This document shows positions 22,913 through 31,470 of a stretch of DNA of 64,000 nucleotides, piece by piece; within the stretch, counting starts at the first letter, position 1; every line of letters begins with the position of its first letter. Origin of the DNA: JAQTRU01 sp041645555 (GTDB lineage: Bacteria > Patescibacteriota > Patescibacteriia > Patescibacteriales > JAQTRU01); the NCBI GenBank assembly GCA_041645555.1, contig JBAZPX010000001.1, positions 62,001 through 126,000 on the forward strand. The letters run 5' to 3'. The notes below the pieces were generated by a model. It saw only the letters and a program-made list of their open reading frames with translations, was not told where the DNA came from and ran no database searches. The translations under genes and the position numbers were made by a program.

Positions 22913-24610
22913 ATGCCCAATTTTTATAATTTTTTTAAAAAAAACCTGATAATTCTGATTATATTATCATTTATACTTATAGGTTCAACAGGAATTTTTT
23001 ATAATTATTCTTTGCCTCTTGTAGTTGCGGATGAAGTTATTATTATGCCAGCTACGCTCAAGATGATTGCCGGGCAAACCTTAAGGCCGGATTTTCCCTC
23101 TTTTTATCATATGGCGATTCCCGCCTATATCTATTTGCCTTTTTTTCTTATATTTTTGGTATTTTTAAGATTATCGGGCTTATTTGGCAGTTTGGGAGAA
23201 TTAGAAACTTTCGGCCTTATTAATTATGACAAATTATTGCCTCTAGCCAGATTTATCTCAGTTATCTTGGGCGCAATTTCAATCTATATACTCTATAAAA
23301 TATGCCTAAAACTATTTAAAGATAAATTTGTTGCTCTCACCGCTTCTTTTTTGCTGGCTACCAGCCTGATGTTTGTCCAATTATCTCATTTTGGCCGAGT
23401 CTGGCTGCCGCAAGTGTTTACGATTCTGGTCGCTTTTTTTTGCATTATCGGACTGTATGAAAAACCATTGCTCAGGATTAAAGATTATCTCTGGGCAGCG
23501 CTGTTTATCGGGATTTCTTTCGGCACGCACTTTGTCGGTTTATTGGTTTATTTCCCCTTTTTAGTAATCCACTATTTTAGAAACAGAGGCAGAAAATTAA
23601 CGGATATTTTTTTAAAAAATAGGAATTTTTTACTATCCAATTTTCTTCTTATTATTATTGCCATTTTTATTTATTTTCTTAACCCTTATGGGTTTATAAA
23701 TTATGGCGGTCGGGCCATAAATGCGTTTTCAAACCTCGGCGATACAGTTAGCGCGGAAGGCGGGGAAAGTTTTTTGGCAAAAATTACTTATCATGGCAAA
23801 ACACTTTTGGATCATGAGCCAATATTAATAATATTATTTATTCCAAGCTTATTTTTACTTTGGCTGAAAAAGAGGAATATTTTTTTCATCCTTAGCTCAT
23901 TTATTTTTGGCTATTACCTTATCATCAGTTTTGCAATCGGAGGAGCGCCGCGTTTTATTTTGCCAGTTATCCCTTTTATAGCTATGGTAGTCGCTTATGG
24001 CCTGAATTATTTCTACAAGAGTGAAATTTTTACCCGGCAGATCAAGATTGCAATCTTAGTTCTTATCCTTTCTTCTTTATTATATGCGCCACTTTTATGG
24101 GATTATAAACTAATTCAGCCCAGTACCAGGATTCTAGCCAAAGGTTGGATATATAAGAGTTTATCGGAAGACACAAAAATTATTAATCTTGACAGCTATT
24201 TTTCTTTAAATGAAAATCGGAAGACTATTGAGGATTTAAAGCGATATAATTCCGCGGATGTTACGAAAAAACGGAATTTTTTGCTCTCTCTTGATGAAAC
24301 AGAATATCCTCGGCCTAATTATTATATTTTTGAAGCGGCTGGATTTGAAAATATTCCAGAGGAAATTTCAGACAAAGATTTTGATTATATTGTTATGAGC
24401 TGGTGGAATAATGATGACTATAAAATTTGGCATAAGAAAATATCCAGTCTGATCGGCGACAAAAAAGTCGAGTTGATAAAAAGGTTTCCTAAAGATGCCG
24501 CCGAGAATAGTTTTATTATAGATTTGGCTAACAATATGATAAAGCCTTATTACTTCCTGCCAAAATTAAAACAAAATGGCCCGGTTGTCGATATTTATCG
24601 GATAGATTAA
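22913..24610 (+). CDS. GT-C membrane glycosyltransferase (GT39/ArnT-like)
   Basis: A 565-residue polytopic protein with roughly ten to eleven hydrophobic helices and a C-terminal soluble domain. An acidic pair in the first external loop (VVADEVIIM, about residues 36-44) corresponds to the catalytic Asp/Glu of PMT/ArnT-like enzymes, which use polyprenyl-phosphate sugars on the outer face of the membrane. It starts two bases after the upstream stop. It could accept sugar charged by the GtrB-like enzyme at 20328 and add it to a surface glycan or protein. Substrate unknown. Confidence 0.75.
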   Translation: MPNFYNFFKKNLIILIILSFILIGSTGIFYNYSLPLVVADEVIIMPATLKMIAGQTLRPDFPSFYHMAIPAYIYLPFFLIFLVFLRLSGLFGSLGELETFGLINYDKLLPLARFISVILGAISIYILYKICLKLFKDKFVALTASFLLATSLMFVQLSHFGRVWLPQVFTILVAFFCIIGLYEKPLLRIKDYLWAALFIGISFGTHFVGLLVYFPFLVIHYFRNRGRKLTDIFLKNRNFLLSNFLLIIIAIFIYFLNPYGFINYGGRAINAFSNLGDTVSAEGGESFLAKITYHGKTLLDHEPILIILFIPSLFLLWLKKRNIFFILSSFIFGYYLIISFAIGGAPRFILPVIPFIAMVVAYGLNYFYKSEIFTRQIKIAILVLILSSLLYAPLLWDYKLIQPSTRILAKGWIYKSLSEDTKIINLDSYFSLNENRKTIEDLKRYNSADVTKKRNFLLSLDETEYPRPNYYIFEAAGFENIPEEISDKDFDYIVMSWWNNDDYKIWHKKISSLIGDKKVELIKRFPKDAAENSFIIDLANNMIKPYYFLPKLKQNGPVVDIYRID

Positions 24611-24613
24611 AGC

Positions 24614-25240
24614 ATGGAATATATGGCTCAATTACAAGTTAATAAAGACCATTATAGTTTTATTAAATATAACCAGCCAGATACTTGGATGAATTTTTGG
24701 TACCAGGTTTTTTATGTTTTAAGTTTAAAACCAAAAACAGTTTTGGAAATCGGACCCGGCAACAAAACCGTGACCGAGGCTTTAAAGAAAAATAATGTCC
24801 AAGTGACTACGATAGATATCGACTCGTCGCTTAATCCGGATATAGTGGCGTCAGTGGCAGAGCTGCCTTTCCAAGAAAAATCATTTGATTTGGTTCTCTG
24901 CTGCGAGGTCTTAGAGCACTTGCCTTATGATTTATTTAAGGATTCTTTAAAAGAAATTAAAAGGGTCTGCCGTCATCAGGCAGTTTTATGTTTGCCTAAC
25001 GCCGGAATTGTATTTTCTTTTTGTTTTAAACTTCCCCTGATAAAGTCTAAAAATATTTTTTTTAAGGTTCCATTTTTTTGGAGAAAGCACGTATTTAACG
25101 GCCAGCATTATTGGGAAACTGGCAAGAAGAGTTATAGTATCTCCAGAATTAAAAAAGATATTATTTCGGTCGGTTTTGATATTATAAAAACAGCTGTTCA
25201 TCCTGATGATCCGGCCCATTATTTCTTCATTTTAAAATAG
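24614..25240 (+). CDS. Class I SAM-dependent methyltransferase
   Basis: A 208-residue Rossmann-fold methyltransferase. Motif I is VLEIGPGNKTVTEAL (about residues 39-53), motif II VTTIDIDSSLNPD, and the Methyltransf_11-type segment VAELPFQEKSFDLVLCCEVL. The C-terminal half carries a basic aromatic stretch and HPDDPAHYFFIL. It is tightly spaced after the GT-C gene. In this setting it may methylate a sugar or terminal glycan residue; the substrate cannot be told from sequence. Confidence 0.85.
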   Translation: MEYMAQLQVNKDHYSFIKYNQPDTWMNFWYQVFYVLSLKPKTVLEIGPGNKTVTEALKKNNVQVTTIDIDSSLNPDIVASVAELPFQEKSFDLVLCCEVLEHLPYDLFKDSLKEIKRVCRHQAVLCLPNAGIVFSFCFKLPLIKSKNIFFKVPFFWRKHVFNGQHYWETGKKSYSISRIKKDIISVGFDIIKTAVHPDDPAHYFFILK

Positions 25241-25258
25241 TATATTCATTGTGATATT

Positions 25259-26398
25259 ATGAGGTTAATCTATTTAGCTAATGCTAGAATCCCAACTGAA
25301 AAAGCCCATGGCAGACAAATAATGAAAATGGGCGAAGCTTTTGCGGAGGCGGGGTTAGAAGTAGAGCTTGTTATTCCCTGGAGATTTTCTAAAATTAAAG
25401 AAAGTCCTTTTTTGTTTTATGATGTAGAGAAAAAATTTAAAATAACAAAAGTATTTTCTCTTGATTTGGTTAATTTAGGTAAGATTGGCTTCTGGATTCA
25501 GGCTATAAGTTTTTTAGTATCAGCTAAAATTTATCTAGCTTTTAAAAAATACGATATTTTGTACACCAGGGAGCAGTTTGCCGGGATATTTTTTGATAAG
25601 TTTGTCTTAGAGTTGCATTCTTTGCCGGAAAATATTTCTAGAATCCATAAAAAAATTTGGTCAAAGGCGAAACATTTAATTGTGCTGACGAATTTTATAA
25701 AAGATGGGTTGGTTAACAGCGGCGTTTCAGCCGATAAAATTTTAATCGCGCCTGACGGGGTAGATTTGAAAGAATTTGATATAGATATAACCAGGAATCA
25801 GGCCAGGGAGAAATTCGGTTTACCGACAGAAAAAATAATTTTTGGTTATACCGGAAGTTTTAAAACCATGGGAATGGATAAGGGGATTTCGGATATATTT
25901 AAAGCCTTAAAAATTATTTTGAACGACAGGCAAGACGTTTCTTTCCTGGCCGTTGGCGGAAATAAGGAGGATATTAGCTATTACAAGGAGATGGCTCAAA
26001 ATCTGGGGGTTGAAAATAATATTTCCCTGATCCCCCGGGTTGGGGCAAGGGAATTGGCGGAATACCAAAAAGCTTGCGATATTTTATTAATGCCTTTCCC
26101 TTATAAAAAACATTATGCTTTTTATATGTCGCCCATGAAAATGTTTGAATATATGGCTAGCCGACGCCCAGTAATCGCTTCGGATTTGCCGGCTATCAGG
26201 GAAATTTTAAATGAAAATAATGCTTTTTTTGTTAAACCCGACAATCCGGAAAGTTTGGCTAAAGGTATTGAAGAAGTGTTGCAAAATGGGGTTTTAGCTG
26301 ATAGAATTTTAAAGAAGGCTTACCGGGATGTAGGGCAATATACTTGGGAAAATAGGGCTATAAATATTATTAAATTTATCCCGCCACTATATTATTAA
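25259..26398 (+). CDS. Glycosyltransferase family 4
   Basis: A 379-residue GT-B enzyme. The N-terminal acceptor domain begins MRLIYLANARIPTEKAHGRQI, a typical GT4 opening with the GRQ loop. The donor domain has IIFGYTGSFKTMGMDKGI (about residues 197-214) and the C-terminal motif MSPMKMFEYMASRRPVIAS (about 292-310), in which E299 is the family glutamate. It lies 18 bases after the methyltransferase and probably belongs to the same glycan operon. Sugar specificity is unknown. Confidence 0.88.
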   Translation: MRLIYLANARIPTEKAHGRQIMKMGEAFAEAGLEVELVIPWRFSKIKESPFLFYDVEKKFKITKVFSLDLVNLGKIGFWIQAISFLVSAKIYLAFKKYDILYTREQFAGIFFDKFVLELHSLPENISRIHKKIWSKAKHLIVLTNFIKDGLVNSGVSADKILIAPDGVDLKEFDIDITRNQAREKFGLPTEKIIFGYTGSFKTMGMDKGISDIFKALKIILNDRQDVSFLAVGGNKEDISYYKEMAQNLGVENNISLIPRVGARELAEYQKACDILLMPFPYKKHYAFYMSPMKMFEYMASRRPVIASDLPAIREILNENNAFFVKPDNPESLAKGIEEVLQNGVLADRILKKAYRDVGQYTWENRAINIIKFIPPLYY

Positions 26399-26408
26399 TT
26401 AGTTTGAT

Positions 26409-26428
26409 GCGGGATCCCGCTAAAGCGG
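26409..26428. repeat. GC-rich palindrome pair in spacer
   Basis: GCGGGATCCCGC (26409-26420) is a perfect 12-base palindrome that overlaps a second stem-loop, CCGC-TAAA-GCGG (26417-26428). It is strikingly G+C-rich for its AT-rich surroundings and resembles hairpins at 39765 and 50291. Confidence 0.6.
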
Positions 26429-26443
26429 TGATAAATAAAAATT

Positions 26444-27319
26444 ATGGATAAGATTAAATACAGTATAATCATTCCAATTTTTAATGAAGCCAAGGCCATT
26501 GCCAAGGTTATTCTTAATTTATCAACCTATTTAAAGGCTCATGAAATTGACTCTCCTTATGAAATATTAGCTATAGACGACGGCTCTACTGACGGCACTT
26601 ATAATATTTTAAACGGCTTAAAATTAGAAGAGTTGAAAATTTTTTGCAATCCCTATAATAAAGGTTATGGTTCAGCTTTAAAATTGGGGGCGGCCAAGGC
26701 GAACGGCAGATATTTGATATTTTATGATGGTGACGGCCAGCATAATCCCGAAGACGTTAAGAGATTAATAGAGGAGAGAAACGGGTATGATATGGTGGTC
26801 GGCGAACGCCAAGGCTGTCAGGGTCCATGGACGAGGCAACCGGGCAAAAAAATATTAAAATGGCTGGCCAGTTATCTGGTTGATTTTAAAATACCAGATT
26901 TGAATTCCGGGTTAAGACTTGTCAACAGGGAAAAGTTTAATAAGCATGTCCAGCTTTACCCAAACGGCTTTTCACTCTCAACGACCATAACCATGGCTTT
27001 CTTAAAGGCGGGGTGTAATGTCAAATATATCCCCATTAAGGTTAATAAAAGAGTCGGCACAAGCACCGTTTCTCCTCGCGATGCTCTAAAGACCTTCGTT
27101 CTGATTACCAGGATAATTACCCTTTTTTCACCGATGAGGTTTTTTATTCCCATAAGCATGTTATTTGCCTTAGCAACCGTTGTGTCCGTTATCAATGACA
27201 TAATGCTTTCCAATATTTCGGATACATCCATCCTTCTTTTTATTGCCACTATTTTTATTTTTTCCTTTGGAGTTATTTTAGATCAGATAGCCGCGGTCAG
27301 AAGAGAGATAAATAAATAG
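26444..27319 (+). CDS. GT2 glycosyltransferase with C-terminal membrane helices
   Basis: A 291-residue enzyme of the dolichol-phosphate mannosyltransferase type: SIIIPIFNEAKAI at the N-terminus, IDDGSTDGT, YDGDGQHNP metal site and a conserved NSGLRLVNREKF stretch. Two hydrophobic helices (about 222-243 and 253-275) lie at the C-terminus. It is paralogous in architecture to the gene at 20328 and may make a different polyprenyl-phosphate sugar. It starts after a G+C-rich palindrome and is followed five bases later by a deacetylase. Confidence 0.88.
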   Translation: MDKIKYSIIIPIFNEAKAIAKVILNLSTYLKAHEIDSPYEILAIDDGSTDGTYNILNGLKLEELKIFCNPYNKGYGSALKLGAAKANGRYLIFYDGDGQHNPEDVKRLIEERNGYDMVVGERQGCQGPWTRQPGKKILKWLASYLVDFKIPDLNSGLRLVNREKFNKHVQLYPNGFSLSTTITMAFLKAGCNVKYIPIKVNKRVGTSTVSPRDALKTFVLITRIITLFSPMRFFIPISMLFALATVVSVINDIMLSNISDTSILLFIATIFIFSFGVILDQIAAVRREINK

Positions 27320-27324
27320 ATATC

Positions 27325-28176
27325 ATGGAGCCGAAAAAAAACAATAAAATAATTTTAAGTTTTGACTTGGAATTTTGGTATAACTCATATTTCTTAAGGA
27401 AATATCTAGATAAATCGGCTATAGCCAATCAGCCAGATTTAATCACAGAATCTTTATTACCTGTTTTAGATTTGCTTAAAGTTAAAGGAATTTCCGCGAC
27501 TTTTTTTATAACCGGCAAAGTGGCCGAGAAATATCCGGAAATCGTAGAAAAAATTGCCATGGATCATGAGGTGGCCGCGCATAGTTACAACCACGAAATT
27601 TTGTATGATAAAAAATTTAAAGATTATTTCGAAGATATAAGAAGAAATAAGGATATTTTAGAAAAAATCATTGGCAAAAAGATTTTAGGTTTTAGGGCAC
27701 CTTGCTTTTCTTTAAATAAACAGACATTATATTTGGTTAAAATTTTAGAGGAATTGGGGTTTGAATACGATAGCAGCTTAATGCCGGCTAATATCGGTCT
27801 TTACGGCGTAAATAAAGCCAGCCATTTGCCCTTTAGGTTATCTCAGGATAATTTTTTTGATGATTCAAAGGGGAAAATAATTGAATTTCCTTTAAATACT
27901 TTTTGCGGGATGCCAATATCCGGAGGTTTTTATTTTCGTTTTATACCCTATTTTATTTATAAACGTTTAGCCAGACGCCAGTTAGCGAAAAAAAATTATT
28001 TTGTTTTTTTCTGCCATCCTCACGAATTTTTTAATTTTATACCGGACGTTAAGGCACCGCGCTGGAAGTTAAAATTAAAATATTGGGGCGTTAAAAATTC
28101 CTTTAAAAAATTAGAAAGATTTATTGATGATTTTGAATTTATTAACTTTCGGGATTATCTGCATGATAAAAATTGA
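27325..28176 (+). CDS. Polysaccharide deacetylase (NodB homology)
   Basis: A 283-residue carbohydrate esterase 4-type enzyme. The catalytic motifs are visible: LSFDLEFWYNS (motif 1 with the aspartate), ATFFITGKVAEKYPEIV, AAHSYNHE (motif 2, HSxxH zinc ligands), GFRAPCFSLNKQTL (motif 3) and a late CHPHEF. No signal peptide is seen, so it may act on a cytoplasmic precursor. The layout resembles the exopolysaccharide-associated DUF3473-type deacetylases. It overlaps the following acyltransferase gene by 14 bases, indicating a shared transcript. Confidence 0.88.
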   Translation: MEPKKNNKIILSFDLEFWYNSYFLRKYLDKSAIANQPDLITESLLPVLDLLKVKGISATFFITGKVAEKYPEIVEKIAMDHEVAAHSYNHEILYDKKFKDYFEDIRRNKDILEKIIGKKILGFRAPCFSLNKQTLYLVKILEELGFEYDSSLMPANIGLYGVNKASHLPFRLSQDNFFDDSKGKIIEFPLNTFCGMPISGGFYFRFIPYFIYKRLARRQLAKKNYFVFFCHPHEFFNFIPDVKAPRWKLKLKYWGVKNSFKKLERFIDDFEFINFRDYLHDKN

Positions 28177-29245
28177 ATTATTACAACCACAAGATGAGAA
28201 ACTCTGGGATGAATTTGTAGTTAACCATCCTGACGGAAGATTTTCCCAAACCATAGCTTATAAAAAAGTTTTAGAGAAAACGTACGATTATACCGCTAAG
28301 TACATTGTTTTAAAAAAAGGTGAACAAATATTATCCATTTTGCCAATTTTTTATTGGAAAAATATCTTTGGAATGAAAAATTTAGTCTCGATGCCTTTTG
28401 CCGACTATGGCGGGATTTTAACAGAAGACTTAAATAAGCCGGAAGCAGATATTTTGATTAATTTTGTGAAAGAGATTATTGATGGATTGAAGGTTCCTTT
28501 TTTAAAAATAAACGCTGACATAGACCTGGATAAGCAGAATCATTTATTAAATTATTTTGTAAAGAAAAAAAACGACCAAAGGGCGGTTTTAACTTTAAGC
28601 CCGGCGAAGATTATGTGGGAAAATATTCTTGATAGAAGTGTTAGAAAGTGCGTAAATATGGCTTATCGGGAGGGGCTTAAATGCGAAACTGAAACTTCGC
28701 CGGATTCGATTAGCAACCACTTTTATCCTCTATATTTAAAAACAATGAAAAGGTTCGGCACCCCGCCCCATTCATTATTGTATTTTCAGAATAAATTGAA
28801 ATATTTTAACGATAAAATGAAGCTATTCCTCGTGAAAGATAAGAATATAACCGTAGCGGCTTTATTAGGATTCGCCATGGGCGAGACGGCCCAAATTACG
28901 AAAACAGCCTCAGATTTAAAATATTGGCACAAGCGGCCCAACGATTTAGCGCATTGGGAATTTATAAAATGGGCGGCCGATAATAATTTCAAGCGATTTG
29001 ATTTTGGCCCGGTAAGATATGAAAATCAAGCTCAATATAAAGTTAAATGGGGCGCGGAATTGTTGGATAATTATTCCTATTATTTGTTCAGTCAAGAAGA
29101 AAAGAAGGCGGGCGGAGTTAAACCGGGCGGTTCGCTATTGGAGGTTAAATCGTTTAAGAAATGTTTTTCTAAGATATGGTCATATCTGCCGATTTCAATA
29201 ACAGAAAATTTTGGTCCGTTCATTAGAAGAAATATAGGAAGATAA
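28163..29245 (+). CDS. FemAB/GNAT-like acyltransferase
   Basis: A 360-residue protein of the FemAB-like GNAT group, related to the exopolysaccharide-associated FemAB systems. It begins MIKIELLQPQDEKLWDEFV, with LVSMPFADYGGILTED and the C-terminal catalytic half AALLGFAMGETAQI...AHWEFIKWAADNNFKRFDFG. FemAB proteins add amino acids to peptidoglycan bridges or acylate sugars. ATG at 28163 is preferred over an earlier in-frame ATG inside the deacetylase gene. The deacetylase/FemAB pairing is typical: one exposes an amine and the other could acylate it. A second homologue occurs at 54289. Confidence 0.8.
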   Translation: MIKIELLQPQDEKLWDEFVVNHPDGRFSQTIAYKKVLEKTYDYTAKYIVLKKGEQILSILPIFYWKNIFGMKNLVSMPFADYGGILTEDLNKPEADILINFVKEIIDGLKVPFLKINADIDLDKQNHLLNYFVKKKNDQRAVLTLSPAKIMWENILDRSVRKCVNMAYREGLKCETETSPDSISNHFYPLYLKTMKRFGTPPHSLLYFQNKLKYFNDKMKLFLVKDKNITVAALLGFAMGETAQITKTASDLKYWHKRPNDLAHWEFIKWAADNNFKRFDFGPVRYENQAQYKVKWGAELLDNYSYYLFSQEEKKAGGVKPGGSLLEVKSFKKCFSKIWSYLPISITENFGPFIRRNIGR

Positions 29246-29299
29246 ACCAATTTATGTTACTTATAAAATTTTAGATTTTAAATTTTAACAGCCGAGGAT

Positions 29300-30019
29300 A
29301 TGGAATCGGAGAAATATTGGAAAAAAAAATTTTCAGAAGCCGCCAGTTGTGAAAATGAAGATTATAAAATTTCTATTTGGAGCAAAGAGGGCCTAGAGGC
29401 ATATATCAAATATTTTTTACTATATTTTAAGCCACATATTAAAGGCGATAATTCAGAGACGTTATTACTGGATATCGGATGCGGTCCAGGGGTATTTTCA
29501 AAGATACTGGCTCGCCAAGGATTTAGGGTTTATGGAGTAGACTTCAGCCCGGAAGTTATAAAAGTTGCCGAAAGGAAATCAGAAAATTTAGACATAAATT
29601 ATCAGGTAGCCAGTATTTACAACTTGCCGTTCAAAGATAATTATTTTGATAAAATAATTTGTTTGGGGGTATTTCAAACCGTAGAAAATTCCGAAACCGC
29701 TATTCTCGAAATCAGGAGAGTATTAAAAGAAGATGGGTTATTGGCAATTCATACCTTAAATTGTTTTTCTTTGTTTTCTATTTTTGGGAAAAATAAGGAG
29801 GCGTCGCTTAAAAGATACAATCCCCTTAGTTTTAAGTATTTATTAAAAAGAAACAATTTTTTTGAGATAAATCTTAAAGGATTTTATTTTTTCCCCGAAA
29901 GTTTAAGTTTCTTAACGGATTTTATTTTAAGATATAAAATTTTTAAAATCTTTAATTTATTATTTCCTGTTTTTATGTTTTTATCCCACAGTTTCTACAT
30001 TGAAGGAAAAAAGAAGTAA
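29300..30019 (+). CDS. Class I SAM-dependent methyltransferase
   Basis: A 239-residue methyltransferase with motif I LLLDIGCGPGVFSKIL (about 55-70), motif II YGVDFSPEVIKVA, and IYNLPFKDNYFDKIICLGV. The C-terminal region (about 160-239) is hydrophobic and aromatic, suggesting membrane association or a lipid-linked substrate. The spacer before it has the ATTTTAAATT-type repeat words seen elsewhere. It is followed by a radical SAM gene, so the two may modify the same sugar. Confidence 0.85.
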   Translation: MESEKYWKKKFSEAASCENEDYKISIWSKEGLEAYIKYFLLYFKPHIKGDNSETLLLDIGCGPGVFSKILARQGFRVYGVDFSPEVIKVAERKSENLDINYQVASIYNLPFKDNYFDKIICLGVFQTVENSETAILEIRRVLKEDGLLAIHTLNCFSLFSIFGKNKEASLKRYNPLSFKYLLKRNNFFEINLKGFYFFPESLSFLTDFILRYKIFKIFNLLFPVFMFLSHSFYIEGKKK

Positions 30020-30023
30020 TATT

Positions 30024-31094
30024 ATGATTATAAATATATTAACGTCAATAATAAAAAATAAGTTAGGGATTATTCAATATCCTTCTTTCGTGACTTTTTT
30101 AGTAACTTGGAGATGCAACGGCAGGTGCGTTTTCTGCGATGTTTGGAAGAAGAAACCTTTAGTAAGCGAAGAGTTGTCTATTGATGAAATTAAGAAGATA
30201 TTTGGCCAATTTAAAAAAATTGATGTTTTGCGGCTTTCCGGAGGGGAACCATTTTTACGAAGCGATTTTGCCGAAGTAATAAACGCCATTGATGAAATAT
30301 GCTCTCCGGCAATGATCCATATTACGACCAATGGAATTCTGACCGAGCAGATTATCAGAATAATGAAAGCCGTAAAACCGTTAAAAAAAATCAGTATTAA
30401 GATATCGATTGATAATATTGGGGAGAAGCATGATGCAACCAGGGGGGTGCCTGGCGCTTATAATAAAGCTATCAATACAGTCAAAGAATTAGTAAAACTT
30501 CGCGAGCAGACTTATTTTCAAATAGGCATAAATCAGGCGATTATTAATGAAGAAGGAACAGATTCGTTTTTTGAATTAAAAAAAGTGTCAGCCGAGTTGG
30601 GCGTAACGCTCCATCCTATGATTGCCTATGACACAAAAAATAGTTTGTATAGCGATAACTCATCGAGCAAGAGCAAACATGAAGTTGCTTTTAAAACTTT
30701 TGGCGAATTTTCACCGAGCAGATTAGAACATTTTTTAAAGATTTTGTCAGAACATGCTAAAGAAATTAAAGATTTCAAAGGAAGAATAGTAGAAAAATAT
30801 CAAATCAAGGGCCTTTATAATAGATTAATAAAGAACAAAAATATTCCCAACCCGAGATGCATGGCTTTAGATAAGCATTTAAGGATACTGCCAAACGGGG
30901 ACGTACCAATCTGTCTTTTTAACGGAGATATTGTCGGTAATTTAAGGAAGGAAAAATTTAAGGATATTTGGTTTGGCGAAAAAATTAAATCTAGTCGTGG
31001 TTGGGTAAAGAAATGCCCTGGTTGCTGGCAGGGTTGCGAACTCGTTGTTAGCGCCGGTTATACTGGAGATATATGGAGGGGGTTATTTTATTAA
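30024..31094 (+). CDS. Radical SAM protein with SPASM-like C-terminus
   Basis: A 356-residue enzyme with the [4Fe-4S]-SAM triad C31-x3-C35-x2-C38 (TWRCNGRCVFCDVW), then the glycine-rich LRLSGGEPFLRSDF. The C-terminal part has further cysteines (NPRCMALDKHLRILPNGDVPICLFNG and KKCPGCWQGCELV) fitting SPASM/twitch auxiliary cluster binding. Family members modify peptides or small molecules, including sugars. ATG at 30024 is preferred over an upstream TTG. No precursor peptide gene was found, so a glycan or lipid substrate is more likely in this neighbourhood; this is inference. Confidence 0.85.
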   Translation: MIINILTSIIKNKLGIIQYPSFVTFLVTWRCNGRCVFCDVWKKKPLVSEELSIDEIKKIFGQFKKIDVLRLSGGEPFLRSDFAEVINAIDEICSPAMIHITTNGILTEQIIRIMKAVKPLKKISIKISIDNIGEKHDATRGVPGAYNKAINTVKELVKLREQTYFQIGINQAIINEEGTDSFFELKKVSAELGVTLHPMIAYDTKNSLYSDNSSSKSKHEVAFKTFGEFSPSRLEHFLKILSEHAKEIKDFKGRIVEKYQIKGLYNRLIKNKNIPNPRCMALDKHLRILPNGDVPICLFNGDIVGNLRKEKFKDIWFGEKIKSSRGWVKKCPGCWQGCELVVSAGYTGDIWRGLFY

Positions 31095-31098
31095 TGAT

Positions 31099-31470
31099 AT
31101 GAAAAAGTTTATTAGATACGGATTAGTGGCCGTTTTGGGTTATTCAATTTTATTTATCGGCACTTTTTTATTGGTCGAAGGGCTTAATTTTTCAGAAAGT
31201 TTATCTTATTTTTTTGTAATCACTTTTGATTATATAGTTGTTTATTTTTTGAATTTAAAATTTGTTTTTGAGTCTGATTTTAATAAAAGAAATGTAATTA
31301 AATACGTTATTTATCTAGTAATTTCCTGGGCGGCGAATAATTTATTTTTTATAATAATGACCGATATATTGAATATTTATTATATTATCTCAATTTTAAT
31401 CAATATGGCCTTATTCGGATTAATAAAATTTTTTGTGCAAAAAGAGTTAATTTTCAAGAAATATGAGTAA
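31099..31470 (+). CDS. GtrA-like small membrane protein
   Basis: A 123-residue protein with four membrane helices and the GtrA-type opening MKKFIRYGLVAVLGYSILF and closing segment FVQKELIFKKYE. GtrA proteins are thought to flip or present polyprenyl-phosphate-linked sugars, working with GtrB-type transferases such as those at 20328 and 26444. ATG at 31099 is chosen because it gives a standard-length GtrA; the longer frame would overlap the radical SAM gene. It overlaps the next GT-C gene by eight bases. Confidence 0.8.
   Translation: MKKFIRYGLVAVLGYSILFIGTFLLVEGLNFSESLSYFFVITFDYIVVYFLNLKFVFESDFNKRNVIKYVIYLVISWAANNLFFIIMTDILNIYYIISILINMALFGLIKFFVQKELIFKKYE

Noticed and set aside
29019..29201. 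60-codon + strand frame inside the FemAB-like gene
   Set aside because: Different frame of an obvious coding region; lysine/arginine-rich noise.
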